DNA from: an uncultured Agathobaculum sp. | Lineage (GTDB): Bacteria; Bacillota; Clostridia; Oscillospirales; Butyricicoccaceae | Direction: 5' to 3' | DNA: 64,000 bases | Assembly: GCF_944380975.1 (NCBI RefSeq) | Contig: NZ_CALWJK010000003.1 | Location: forward strand, 59,874-123,873 | Part shown: in pieces, positions 16,362-25,291 of the stretch | How the letters are laid out: every line of letters starts with the position of its first letter | Numbering within the stretch: position 1 is the first letter of the stretch | The notes under the pieces: model-generated | What the model was told of the DNA's origin: nothing | What the model saw: only the letters and a program-made list of their open reading frames with translations | Database searches by the model: none | Program-made: the position numbers and the translations under genes

Positions 16362-17166
16362 CTTGATTTTGGTCCAAGTATTCGATTACATGTGCCACTG
16401 CATCATGGTCATTATCTCGAACCCGGATAGTAGCATGCTGTAAAAAATCCAGTGTGGCATTTTCCGGTACAAATGCAATCGCTGCATTTTGCAGCATGGA
16501 CAAGTCATTGTCACTATCCCCTACTGCATAGATTTTATTGGGCAACACTATGCAGTCAGCTGCAATTTGCATCATAGCCGTTCCTTTGCTAATTCCCTTC
16601 CGTGTGACTTCGCAAAATGTTGGCATAGTGCAAACTGCGCTGAAAATATCTGAGAATGGGGCAAGAAATGTGCGCACAGCTGCGACGTCTGACGCAGGGC
16701 CGGTGAAATTGATTTGGCACCAGTCAGCTGGATTGGGTAATTCGCTGGGAGAAACACAAGTATACTTTAAGTGTAGTACGCGCATGTGATGTTCGGTTTC
16801 CGCACTCATGCGACAAACAAAGATCTGATCCGGCAGAAACACTTCACAGCCAATTTGAGGAAATGCAGAAAGAACCTGCTCTATCAAAATTGGTGTTTGC
16901 TCCGGCATTCCAGCGCAATGCAGCACTTTACTTTGTGCATTCAATATAAGTGAGCCGTTCAGTAAGCAATATGGCGCGTTGATCGGCAGCAAGTCAATAT
17001 AATCGGTTACTGCTGCATAAGCACGTCCAGTTGCCAGCGAAAAAAGTCCGCCTTGTTCAGTGAAATAACGCAGTGCCTGTATATTTGCCTCCGAAATTTG
17101 ACGTTCGCTGTCCAGCAAGGTGCCGTCCATATCGCATGCAAGCAGCATGCCATCAAATTTTTTCAT
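16354..17166 (-). CDS. Cof-type HAD phosphatase
   Basis: Sugar- or flavin-phosphate phosphatase of the HAD superfamily, IIB (Cof/YidA) class; 270 residues. Motif I is ACDMDGTLLDS, motif II SLATGR, and the C-terminal GDSDNDLSML holds the metal-binding aspartates. The open frame runs 39 codons upstream, but ATG 17166 is chosen because the family starts just before motif I, and this ATG overlaps the rluD stop (ATGA) with GGAGAAG before it. That implies translational coupling to rluD. The physiological substrate is not predictable. Confidence 0.92.
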   Translation of the reverse strand: MKKFDGMLLACDMDGTLLDSERQISEANIQALRYFTEQGGLFSLATGRAYAAVTDYIDLLPINAPYCLLNGSLILNAQSKVLHCAGMPEQTPILIEQVLSAFPQIGCEVFLPDQIFVCRMSAETEHHMRVLHLKYTCVSPSELPNPADWCQINFTGPASDVAAVRTFLAPFSDIFSAVCTMPTFCEVTRKGISKGTAMMQIAADCIVLPNKIYAVGDSDNDLSMLQNAAIAFVPENATLDFLQHATIRVRDNDHDAVAHVIEYLDQNQDT

Positions 17167-18083
17167 GTCATCTTCTCCAGCTTTGCAAGAATTTGAGCAA
17201 AATAGGTTGGCAACGGTGCGGCAAACTGCATGGTCTGCTGTGTAGTCGGGTGACAAAGCGTTAGCTTTGCAGCGTGGAGACATTGGCCACCAATGTCAGA
17301 AAACCGATCTTTTTTTAAGCCGTAGACAGGATCTCCAATAATCGGATGCCCGATAGATGCCATGTGAACACGAATCTGATGGGTGCGACCGGTTTCCAGC
17401 TGAAATGCCATATGGGTATATCCATGAAACCGCTTGAGTACAGTGTAATGGGTAATCGCTTCGCGCCCCCCCTCCATAATCGCCATTTTCTTGCGATCGG
17501 TTTTGTGACGTGCAATCGGTTTGTCGATTGTGCCGGAATCCTCACGCGGACTGCCTACGACGATTGCTTCATAACCGCGAAAAGCGGTGTGCGCCGCAAT
17601 TTGCGCTGCAAGGCTTTGATGTGCCGTGTCATTTTTTGCAACCACCAATAGACCGCTGGTATCTTTGTCAATACGGTGCACAATACCGGGACGATGCTCA
17701 CCGTTGATGCCGGATAAGCTATCTCCGCAATGGTACATCAGCGCATTGACAAGTGTGCAGGACCAGTTGCCCGGCGCGGGATGGACAACCATGCCGCGCG
17801 GCTTGTTGATGACAATGATATCGGTATCCTCATAGACAATATCTAACGGGATATTTTCTGGAATGATATCCACCTCACGCAATTCGGGTAACTGTACGGT
17901 GATCGTTTCGCCGCCGAGCAGTTTATAGTTCTTTTTCAGTGGTTGCCCATTACATAAAACCGCTTTTTCCAGCAACAAGTTCTGTGCAGCAGAACGAGTC
18001 AATCCCTCAATCTGGGTCGAGAGCCAGCTATCAATGCGTGCTCCAGCCTGCATGTCAGGTACAACCAAAACCATATCACTCAT
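17163..18083 (-). CDS. RluD family 23S rRNA pseudouridine synthase
   Basis: Converts uridines in large-subunit rRNA to pseudouridine; 306 residues. An N-terminal S4 RNA-binding domain (ARIDSWLSTQIEGLTRSAAQ) is followed by the catalytic domain with HRIDKDTSGLLVVAK, whose aspartate is the nucleophile, and VHMASIGHPIIGDPVYG. The open frame extends upstream, but the ATG at 18083 overlaps the lspA stop (ATGAGTGA) and gives a normal family start. lspA-rluD coupling is common in Firmicutes (YlyB). The exact target uridines are not known from sequence. Confidence 0.93.
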   Translation of the reverse strand: MSDMVLVVPDMQAGARIDSWLSTQIEGLTRSAAQNLLLEKAVLCNGQPLKKNYKLLGGETITVQLPELREVDIIPENIPLDIVYEDTDIIVINKPRGMVVHPAPGNWSCTLVNALMYHCGDSLSGINGEHRPGIVHRIDKDTSGLLVVAKNDTAHQSLAAQIAAHTAFRGYEAIVVGSPREDSGTIDKPIARHKTDRKKMAIMEGGREAITHYTVLKRFHGYTHMAFQLETGRTHQIRVHMASIGHPIIGDPVYGLKKDRFSDIGGQCLHAAKLTLCHPTTQQTMQFAAPLPTYFAQILAKLEKMT

Positions 18084-18579
18084 TGGTGTCACGCTCCGAG
18101 GCGGTGTTGTGGGAAGTGCCAGCTTGCTCCTCATCTTTGTGCAGGAACAGAAAATATATGACAAACAGCAGCGCGCCAACACAGATGAAAATATCCGCAA
18201 CATTAAATACCGGAAAATGAATCAGACGAAAGTCAAATAAGTCGACTACAAATCCTCGCATGACACGGTCGATTGCATTGCCGATCGCGCCCGCACCTAC
18301 CAAAACCAAGGACCAGCGTCCCAGTGCGCTTTGCATCCAGCCCTTATATAGTGCAACTCCAATGACAATGGAAATCACAACCGCCAGCGTTACAAAAATC
18401 CAACGGGAATCAAACTGCGCAAACATACTGAACGCTGCACCACGATTTTCGACATAGGTTAAATGAAACACATTTTCAATCAAAGGGATGGTTTGCTGCG
18501 CCTGCAAACTGGTAAATGCCCAGTATTTCACTGCTTGATCGAGTGCGATCATAATGAACGCGAAAACTATATACAGCAT
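18076..18579 (-). CDS. lspA: Lipoprotein signal peptidase
   Basis: Type II signal peptidase that cleaves the leader of lipid-modified prolipoproteins in the membrane; 167 residues with four spans. The conserved VENRGAAFSMF, GAIGNAIDRVMRGFVVD and FPVFNVADIFI blocks are present, with the aspartyl protease pair at Asp104 and Asp129. It follows ileS, from which it is separated by a terminator, and overlaps the start of rluD. The hydrophilic C-terminal tail (KDEEQAGTSHNTASERDTNE) is poorly conserved in the family. Confidence 0.96.
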   Translation of the reverse strand: MLYIVFAFIMIALDQAVKYWAFTSLQAQQTIPLIENVFHLTYVENRGAAFSMFAQFDSRWIFVTLAVVISIVIGVALYKGWMQSALGRWSLVLVGAGAIGNAIDRVMRGFVVDLFDFRLIHFPVFNVADIFICVGALLFVIYFLFLHKDEEQAGTSHNTASERDTNE

Positions 18580-18600
18580 CTTACGAACTCCTCATCGCTT

Positions 18601-18639
18601 AAAAAGGGGGAACAGAACGAGCATTCTGTTCCCCTTTTT
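18601..18639 (-). terminator. Terminator between ileS and lspA
   Basis: AAAAAGGGG.AACAGAA pairs with TTCTGTTCCCCTTTTT; flanking A and T runs make it usable on either strand. It lies just after the ileS stop, so lspA-rluD must use read-through or its own promoter. Confidence 0.85.
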
Positions 18640-18646
18640 GATTTTA

Positions 18647-21439
18647 TTATCCTACCACTTTGGCACAGCGTGCGCACAAAGCAGGATGCTTTGCATCGGT
18701 ACCAACCGACTTGGATTGCTTCCAGCAACGCAGGCATTTCTCCCCTGCTGCACGGGCAACTGCAATCGTCAGACCCGGCAGATTTTCGCTTGCCATGCCT
18801 TCTCCAGTGCCTTCTGCAACCGAAAGCTCAGAGACAATGCAGAGATCAGCCAAATCCTGACCGCAGCCGTTCAGGAAAGCAGCGAGTTCTGCATCGGCGT
18901 AAACCGTCACACAGGCCTCTAGCGGCTTGCCAATCGTCTTGGCATTGCGGGCACCTTCCAACGCCTTGTTGACGTCATCACGGAAAGCAGTGAGCTTGGC
19001 CCATTTTTGGGCATCCGCGTCGCTAAACGACAGCGCATCATCTGCCGCAGGCATCTCATTATACGCCACGTTGCGCACATCATCCTCTGCGGTATGCGGC
19101 ATAGACTGCCAGATTTCATCTGCTGTGAAGCAGAGAATCGGAGAAAGCATGCGCACCAGTGCGCTGAGGATGTGATACATAGCAGTTTGAGCGGAACGAC
19201 GGCTCAAGCCTGCCGTATCATCACAGTACAGGCGGTCTTTGATGACATCCAGATAGAAATTGGACATATCAACGACACAGAAGTTGTGAATCGCATGGAA
19301 TACCGTGTGGAACTCGTAAGAATCATATCCTTCGCGCACCTTTGCAACCAGCTCATTCAGGCGCATCAAAGCCCACTTATCCAGTTCCGGCAGTTCTGCA
19401 TGTGCAACCATATCTGCCTTGGGATCAAAATCAAACAGATTGCCCAGAATATAGCGTGCCGTGTTGCGAATCTTCAGATAATTCTGCGACAGATGCTTGA
19501 GCATGTCCTTGGAAATACGCATATCCTGACGATAGTCGGAGGACGCAACCCAAAGGCGCATAACATCCGCGCCATACAGGTTCAGAATATCGTCTGGCGC
19601 AATACCGTTGCCGAGCGACTTAGACATCTTCTGGCGCTCTTCATCCACGATCATACCATGGGTAATGACCGTCTTATACGGCGCCTTGCCCTGTGTGGCA
19701 ATCGAGGTCAGCATAGAGGACTGGAACCAGCCTCGATACTGGTCATTGCCTTCCAGATAAACGTCAACAGGCGTGGTCTGCTGCTCGCGATTTTCAATGA
19801 CAGCACGCCAAGAAGAACCAGAGTCGAACCAAACATCCATGGTGTCGGTTTCTTTATCGAAATCACTGCAGCCGCATTCACACTTGATATCAGCCGGCAG
19901 AATTTCGGACGGCTCCATATCAAACCAAGCATTCGAGCCCTTTTCACGGAACAGGTCGGCAACAATCTTGATTGTCTGTTCGTTCACCAGCGGCTTACCG
20001 CACTTCTTGCAGGTGAAAATCGGAATCGGAACGCCCCAAACGCGCTGACGGGAGATACACCAGTCCGAACGCTCACGGATCATCGAGGTCATGCGCTCTT
20101 CGCCCCAGCCGGGAATCCACTGGATGTTTTCACAAGCCTTAACAGCGTCATCCTTCAGCGCGTCCACTGAACAGAACCACTGCTCAGTTGTACGGAAGAT
20201 GATCGGGTTTTTGCAGCGCCAGCAGTGCGGATAGCTGTGCACAATCTCTTCGATCGCGAGCAATGCGCCTTCAGCTTTCAGATCTTCCAGAATGATCGGT
20301 GTGGTCTTTTCATAGTACATATTCGCGTACTTGCCAGCTTCTGCGGTTGTCATGCCCTTGCCATCAACCGGAACGATGATCGGAATATCGTATTTCTTGC
20401 AAACGATAAAGTCGTCAGCACCAAAGCCCGGCGCTGTATGAACACAGCCGGTACCGGCATCCAGTGTAACATGATCGCCGCAGATGACAACACTTTCACG
20501 ATCCATGATCGGGTGCTTGGTGCGCATGAGCTCAAGGTCCGAACCCAGCAATGTACCGAGCACTTCCCACGAGTCAATCTTAGATGCCTGCATCACAGAC
20601 TCTACTAATTCTTTAGCAAGCACATAAATCTCGCCGGAGGGAACCTTGACCAAATCATATTCATAGACGGGATTGACCGAAATGGCGAGGTTGCCCGGAA
20701 GTGTCCAAGTCGTCGTGGTCCAGATGACAAAGTAAACATTGTCCAAGCTGCCAGTAATGGCAGCAATCTTGCCGCCCCTATCATCCGTCACATGGAACTT
20801 GACATAAATCGAAGAGCACGGCTCGTCCTGATACTCGATCTCAGCCTCTGCCAGAGCAGTCTCGTCATGCGGGCACCAATAAACCGGCTTCATGCCCTTG
20901 TAGATATAGCCCTTCTTTGCCATTTCGCCAAAAATCTCAATCTGAGTGGCTTCATAATCATGGGTCAAGGTTAAATACGGACGCTCCCAGTCACCAATGA
21001 CACCAAGGCGCTTGAACTGCGTGCGCTGTGTGTTGACGTGATCGTGCGCAAACTCTTCACACTTCGAACGGAATTCCGCAGTGGAGACCTTATCACGATC
21101 CATGCCGTAGGCCTTGATCGCCTGACGTTCAATCGGCAGGCCGTGCGTATCCCAGCCGGGAATATACGGCGCCTGATAGCCCATCATATTGCGGGAGCGC
21201 ACAATAAAATCCTTTAGAATCTTATTGAGTGCATGTCCCATATGCAGGTTGCCGTTCGCATACGGAGGGCCATCGTGCAGAACGAAAAGCGGCTTGCCTT
21301 CGTTCTTCTTCATCAATTCGTGATACAGATCGTCCTTTTCCCAATTCTCCAGAAAGCCCGGTTCGCGCTTGGGCAGGCCTGCACGCATCGGAAATTCAGT
21401 TTTTGGTAGATTGATCGTGTTATTGTAATCCTGCTGCAT
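18647..21439 (-). CDS. ileS: Isoleucyl-tRNA synthetase
   Basis: Class I synthetase charging tRNA-Ile; 930 residues, the bacterial long form. The HIGH signature is PYANGNLHMGHALNK and the KMSKS loop is QKMSKSLGNG. The CP1 editing domain lies between, with TTTWTLPGNLAI. The C-terminus carries the zinc ribbon CLRCWKQSKSV..CARCAKVV needed for catalysis. It follows divIVA by 26 bases, the usual order in Firmicutes. No T-box was seen directly upstream, so expression probably comes with the divIVA transcript. Confidence 0.97.
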   Translation of the reverse strand: MQQDYNNTINLPKTEFPMRAGLPKREPGFLENWEKDDLYHELMKKNEGKPLFVLHDGPPYANGNLHMGHALNKILKDFIVRSRNMMGYQAPYIPGWDTHGLPIERQAIKAYGMDRDKVSTAEFRSKCEEFAHDHVNTQRTQFKRLGVIGDWERPYLTLTHDYEATQIEIFGEMAKKGYIYKGMKPVYWCPHDETALAEAEIEYQDEPCSSIYVKFHVTDDRGGKIAAITGSLDNVYFVIWTTTTWTLPGNLAISVNPVYEYDLVKVPSGEIYVLAKELVESVMQASKIDSWEVLGTLLGSDLELMRTKHPIMDRESVVICGDHVTLDAGTGCVHTAPGFGADDFIVCKKYDIPIIVPVDGKGMTTAEAGKYANMYYEKTTPIILEDLKAEGALLAIEEIVHSYPHCWRCKNPIIFRTTEQWFCSVDALKDDAVKACENIQWIPGWGEERMTSMIRERSDWCISRQRVWGVPIPIFTCKKCGKPLVNEQTIKIVADLFREKGSNAWFDMEPSEILPADIKCECGCSDFDKETDTMDVWFDSGSSWRAVIENREQQTTPVDVYLEGNDQYRGWFQSSMLTSIATQGKAPYKTVITHGMIVDEERQKMSKSLGNGIAPDDILNLYGADVMRLWVASSDYRQDMRISKDMLKHLSQNYLKIRNTARYILGNLFDFDPKADMVAHAELPELDKWALMRLNELVAKVREGYDSYEFHTVFHAIHNFCVVDMSNFYLDVIKDRLYCDDTAGLSRRSAQTAMYHILSALVRMLSPILCFTADEIWQSMPHTAEDDVRNVAYNEMPAADDALSFSDADAQKWAKLTAFRDDVNKALEGARNAKTIGKPLEACVTVYADAELAAFLNGCGQDLADLCIVSELSVAEGTGEGMASENLPGLTIAVARAAGEKCLRCWKQSKSVGTDAKHPALCARCAKVVG

Positions 21440-21465
21440 GGTGCAGTGTTCAGTCCTTTCGATTG

Positions 21466-22104
21466 TTACTTTACTTCCTTGGGGTCATAGTCGGCACCAA
21501 ATTTTAATTCGCCAAAGTCAAATTTGCGTGTAGCATCCTCGATGGGAGCATCTGCCTGCTCTTCCTGCGTTGCAGGCTGGACAGGAGCCTGCTGCTGCAC
21601 GGGAGGCTGCGGCGATGCAGGCTGTACGGCAGGCTCTTGCTGCTGACCGACCAACTTTTCTGATTTGGCAAGTTCCACCAAAGCCTTGGCCTGTGCCTGA
21701 TACGCTGCAGAAATGCGTGCAACAAATTCCAGTGTGCTCTTTTTTGCGGTTTCAAGCTTCTGCTCTTCCAGCGTAATTTCATCACGTGTATTTTTGACTT
21801 TGTTTTCCGTTTCATCTTTTGCGGCTGTGACAATATCCTGCGCCTCTTGTTTGGCCTTGTCGATGGTGTCCTGCGCAATCGTCTGTGCGCTCATTAGAGC
21901 CCGTCGCATGCCGTCTTCCACGCCGCGGTATTCCTCGATTTTATCAACCAGAACCTTCATTTTTGCTTTCAATGCAGCATTTTCCTTCTGCATTGCAGCA
22001 AACTCTTCTGCAACACGCTCCAAAAAAGTGTCGACCGATTTCATATCATATCCGCCGAAAACCGCTTTTTCAAAGCCGATTTCCTGAATTTCCTGCACCG
22101 TCAT
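21466..22104 (-). CDS. divIVA: DivIVA family cell-pole/septum protein
   Basis: Scaffold protein of 212 residues that binds curved membrane at poles and septa. The N-terminal lipid-binding domain (IQEIGFEKAVFGGYDMKSVDTFL) is followed by a long coiled coil (about residues 30-155), then a proline- and glutamine-rich tail with QPASPQPPVQQQAPVQPA and a short conserved end. GGAGG lies well placed before the ATG. It sits between yggT and ileS, as in the classical ylm cluster, but ylmH, normally next to it, is absent here. Confidence 0.93.
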   Translation of the reverse strand: MTVQEIQEIGFEKAVFGGYDMKSVDTFLERVAEEFAAMQKENAALKAKMKVLVDKIEEYRGVEDGMRRALMSAQTIAQDTIDKAKQEAQDIVTAAKDETENKVKNTRDEITLEEQKLETAKKSTLEFVARISAAYQAQAKALVELAKSEKLVGQQQEPAVQPASPQPPVQQQAPVQPATQEEQADAPIEDATRKFDFGELKFGADYDPKEVK

Positions 22105-22145
22105 ATGTTATTCCTCCGTTTTTTTATCTCTTGTCGCTTACGGGA

Positions 22146-22168
22146 AAATGGTCGGGCACCGCCCGACC
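22146..22168 (-). terminator. Possible weak terminator between yggT and divIVA
   Basis: GGTCGGGC and GCCCGACC form an eight-base-pair stem with a three-base loop; on the minus strand ATTTTCCC follows. The short T run makes it at best partial. Confidence 0.45.
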
Positions 22169-22194
22169 ACCGATACGCCGTATTTTCGACAGGC

Positions 22195-22461
22195 TTAAAG
22201 CATGTATAACACTTGCTCCAATGCAATCAGAACAAAGAACGCCAGCAAAAACGCCAAGTCAAACGGACTGCCTCGCAGCGCATCAATACGGCTGAGTAAA
22301 CTGCGGAACGGTTGGATAAGTGGTTCTGTCACAAGACATAAAAATTCATATATCTGTGAACTGCCGCCTCGTGCAAACCAGCTCATGATGGCTCGTGCAA
22401 AAAAAAGAAATTGCAAAATCCGCAGCAGGCTGGCTACTATATAAATTATAATTGTGTTCAC
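22195..22461 (-). CDS. YggT family membrane protein
   Basis: Small membrane protein of 88 residues with two hydrophobic segments around a conserved FLCLVTEPLIQPFRSLL motif, typical of YggT/YlmG. The family is linked to cell division and membrane protein organisation, without a settled biochemical role. It begins with GTG 13 bases after sepF, with a weak AAGGT site, and lies in the expected place between sepF and divIVA. Confidence 0.92.
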   Translation of the reverse strand: MNTIIIYIVASLLRILQFLFFARAIMSWFARGGSSQIYEFLCLVTEPLIQPFRSLLSRIDALRGSPFDLAFLLAFFVLIALEQVLYML

Positions 22462-22473
22462 GGCACCATAACC

Positions 22474-22974
22474 TTAAAAATACATACCGCTGCTTTCCAG
22501 TTCGTCAATCAAGTCCCCCATAATGTCAACATTATAAGGGGTAATGATGTATGTGCTGTTTGCAACCTTTTTGATTTTACCTTCGTTGGCATATGCTACA
22601 CCGCTGAGAAAATCCACAAGACGCCGCGCAATATCCTTATTGGTCTGCTCCAGATTCAGTACGACTGTACGCTTATCTTTTAAATGATCGGCAATTTCAG
22701 CTGCATTCTCGAAGCGATCCGGCTTGACCAACACCACGGCGAGCTGTGTTGTTGTGTTGATGTTGACCACTTTATTTCCACGGCGGGGCGAAGACGCTTC
22801 CGTTGATGCACTATCATAAGACCGGTCATAGGATCTTTCGTACGACCGCTCATAGGATGACGGCGCACTACTTTTCACCGGCTCTTCATTGCGCTGGCGG
22901 GGCAGTTCTTCTTCGTATTCGTCTTCGACATCCTCGCCTTTAACCCAATCGATAAAGCCTTTGATCGAACCCAT
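22474..22974 (-). CDS. sepF: Cell division protein SepF
   Basis: FtsZ-associated septum protein of 166 residues. Residues 1-15 (MGSIKGFIDWVKGED) form the membrane-binding helix, followed by a variable linker and the SepF core from about residue 70 (VVLVKPDRFENAAEIADHL.. to LDIMGDLIDELE-like end). The frame is open 31 codons upstream, but ATG 22974 with AAGGAGG before it gives the family start. The linker holds a short repeat SYERSYERSYDRSYDS not usual for SepF. It works with FtsZ and FtsA, encoded outside the window. Confidence 0.95.
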   Translation of the reverse strand: MGSIKGFIDWVKGEDVEDEYEEELPRQRNEEPVKSSAPSSYERSYERSYDRSYDSASTEASSPRRGNKVVNINTTTQLAVVLVKPDRFENAAEIADHLKDKRTVVLNLEQTNKDIARRLVDFLSGVAYANEGKIKKVANSTYIITPYNVDIMGDLIDELESSGMYF

Positions 22975-22994
22975 GCAAAGTTCCTCCTTATGTA

Positions 22995-23720
22995 TTAGGG
23001 CGAAACGATTTGATACGGACGCGCACCAAAAATCGCTGTGCCGATGCGAACCATGTTTGCACCGCACTCAATCGCCGTTTCGAAATCATTCGTCATTCCC
23101 ATAGACAAATAATCCATATTTACATTATCGTATTTTTTCGTCAAAATGTCAACAAATACTTGTTGCATTTCGTGAAAGTAGCTTGAATTTTTCGATATTT
23201 CATCCGCAATCGGCGGAATGGCCATTAAACCGCGAATATGCAGCGATTTTTGTTCACTTAATCTGGAAATCGCTTCATCCAACTCCTCAATCAGCAGACC
23301 ACTCTTGGCTGCTTCCCTACCGATATTTACCTCCAAAAGGATATCCTGACATATACCGTGCTTGGCTGCGGCCTTAGCAATGGCTTCTCCCAAATGGACA
23401 GAGCCAACCGATTGAATCAAAGATACCTTGCCTATCAGATATTTGACTTTATTGGTTTGAAGGGTGCCGATGAATTGCAGATCTGCCCCATCATACGCAT
23501 GTTGCTCATATTTTTCCAGCAATTCCTGTACACGGTTTTCGCCGCATACCTTGATTCCGGCAGAAATAGCCGCACGCACTCGTTCTGCATCATTCATTTT
23601 TGATGCAGCAACCAAAATAATGTCCTCTGGATTTTTCCCTGCACGTTGTGCAGCCTGCGCGACACGCTCCTGCACTGCTGCAATACGATTTTTGAGCTCT
23701 CTGCTTTCCTGTTCCGTCAT
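22995..23720 (-). CDS. PLP homeostasis protein, YggS/YBL036C family
   Basis: Pyridoxal-phosphate carrier protein of 241 residues with an alanine-racemase-like barrel. The PLP lysine is in [13 protein letters not shown], and the family GENRVQE and [13 protein letters not shown] motifs are clear. It keeps free PLP low and affects amino-acid balance; it has no known turnover. The ATG overlaps the stop of the HlyD-like gene (ATGA). It precedes sepF by 20 bases, as in many Firmicutes (YlmE). Confidence 0.93.
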   Translation of the reverse strand: MTEQESRELKNRIAAVQERVAQAAQRAGKNPEDIILVAASKMNDAERVRAAISAGIKVCGENRVQELLEKYEQHAYDGADLQFIGTLQTNKVKYLIGKVSLIQSVGSVHLGEAIAKAAAKHGICQDILLEVNIGREAAKSGLLIEELDEAISRLSEQKSLHIRGLMAIPPIADEISKNSSYFHEMQQVFVDILTKKYDNVNMDYLSMGMTNDFETAIECGANMVRIGTAIFGARPYQIVSP

Positions 23721-24994
23721 GTCTTCACCACCATATTATTTTGCAAATTTTTTCCGCTAACAATAATTTGATCTTGCTCTACCAGCATGTCCGAATTGGT
23801 CGCGCTTTGTTCAACCACGTAATAATCATCAGCTTCATATAGTTTATTGATAATTTTAAACTTTTGGAAGCTGCCGCTGAGAATGAATACGCCGTCTTGC
23901 TTTTGGGTTTTGCCATCACTGGTAGTCGTTTCCTGTACATAAACCGCTTCTTTTGGAACTTTCAATCCGGTATAGGTTGAAATGATGATTTCAATCGGTT
24001 GTTGACGCATGGAGACCATTTCACTGTTGAATTCCGTACCGGCTAAAACGATTAACGCCGTTTCGCTGGTGCGGTCTTTTAAAATGGAATAGACCGAAAC
24101 AGGGGTCTCTAGAGAAGCCTGGGTGAAATTGACACGAAGACTTTGCCCTACTGAAAAGCGGTCTGCATCTTCTTGGGAGATCTCAGCAACCAGATACCAC
24201 GTGAATCCTTGAATCATTTTTCCCCATGTCTGATCACTGACGATGGGCTTTGTCTCGGTTAATTCATGGAACCGATTTATCGTGAGGTCGTCCAATTCAT
24301 CCAGTGTAAGTATTTCTTCGTAGCCATCTACAACTTCGGAAAAATAACCGGTTGCAGGCGCTGTCAGCTGTGTAGTGTGGCCGGATAACTGTGCGTTTAA
24401 GCTGTCTCGTTCCGTGACCAAAGCGTCGCGCTCGGCTGTAATGGCTGCCGTATCCACATTGTCGGCTTCGCGACGCAGTGCCAGTGTGCGGAGAGATTGG
24501 GCAGAAGAGTTCAAAGCAGAGCCAGAGCCATTTTTGGTCTGCGCGGCCATTTGCTGCATGGACAAAATAATCATCTGGTCCAGCTTGGAAGCATCGGAAC
24601 CGTCTGTTGCAGACTGCAAAGCTGTGTTGAGTAAATCAATGCGGTTTTCCAATGGATCAAGCTGTTGGCTCAGCACGAGTGCGTCTGCATCAGAATAAAC
24701 GATGGCAAGCGGCGCACTTTGCTGCACGCGCTCACCGCTGTATACGATGTGTTTGACAGATCCCCCTGTACTGCCGCTAACAGGGATTTCATCACGAAAG
24801 AACCATCCTTGCGCGGTGATACTGTCATTGACTGTGACCCGAACCGCAGGTGTGGTCTCAATGCCGACAGAAAAAGCGCTGATGATTTTCTGTCCAAGAT
24901 ATATAAGTATTACAACAGCAATCAACAGAAGAATAATTCTGCTGTTTATGCCGCTTCTTGTATGCTTTTGCTTTTTGCCTGTTTGTTGCTGCAT
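23717..24994 (-). CDS. HlyD-like membrane-anchored adaptor protein
   Basis: Protein of 425 residues with a single N-terminal span (residues about 18-42) and a large outside part. The region near residue 70-105 (GGSVKHIVYSGERVQQSAPLAIVYSD) is a split biotinyl-lipoyl-like domain, followed by a predicted helical hairpin (about 110-200) and a beta-barrel part. This is the pattern of HlyD/MacA-type adaptors, but no exporter or ATPase gene adjoins it. Proteins like it are found beside yggS/sepF in Clostridia; a role in envelope or division is only a guess. GAGGTTCC precedes the ATG. Confidence 0.75.
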   Translation of the reverse strand: MQQQTGKKQKHTRSGINSRIILLLIAVVILIYLGQKIISAFSVGIETTPAVRVTVNDSITAQGWFFRDEIPVSGSTGGSVKHIVYSGERVQQSAPLAIVYSDADALVLSQQLDPLENRIDLLNTALQSATDGSDASKLDQMIILSMQQMAAQTKNGSGSALNSSAQSLRTLALRREADNVDTAAITAERDALVTERDSLNAQLSGHTTQLTAPATGYFSEVVDGYEEILTLDELDDLTINRFHELTETKPIVSDQTWGKMIQGFTWYLVAEISQEDADRFSVGQSLRVNFTQASLETPVSVYSILKDRTSETALIVLAGTEFNSEMVSMRQQPIEIIISTYTGLKVPKEAVYVQETTTSDGKTQKQDGVFILSGSFQKFKIINKLYEADDYYVVEQSATNSDMLVEQDQIIVSGKNLQNNMVVKT

Positions 24995-25012
24995 AAGGAA
25001 CCTCGTATCTTA

Positions 25013-25258
25013 TCATTCCGCTGCACGCTCCTCTCTGGGTGCATGCAGATCAACACGATTCTGCGGGATCAGGGTGGAAATAGCATGTTTATAGATCATT
25101 TGCTGCTTTCCGTCGCTATCCAATATCACAACAAAATTATCATATCCACGGATGGTTCCGCGCATCTGAAATCCATTTGTCAAAAAAACAGTGGTATTGA
25201 TTCCTTGCTGGCGCAATGCGCACAGCATCCGGTCCTGCAAATTGATTTCGTTTCGCAC
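25013..25258 (-). CDS. hfq: RNA chaperone Hfq
   Basis: Hexameric Sm-like RNA-binding protein, 81 residues. Sm1 is [29 protein letters not shown] and Sm2 carries [10 protein letters not shown], the hallmark KHAIST motif. It starts at GTG with GGAGG seven bases before. It follows miaA, the standard order. The C-terminal tail is short, as usual in Firmicutes, so it probably acts mainly on A-rich and U-rich sites of a few RNAs. Confidence 0.97.
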   Translation of the reverse strand: MRNEINLQDRMLCALRQQGINTTVFLTNGFQMRGTIRGYDNFVVILDSDGKQQMIYKHAISTLIPQNRVDLHAPREERAAE

Positions 25259-25291
25259 AATGATTCCTCCAATATTTTACAATTTATGGTA

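Noticed and set aside
19007-20170. 387-residue open frame on the plus strand inside ileS
   Set aside because: Shadow frame opposite a certain synthetase gene; no start signals or homology.
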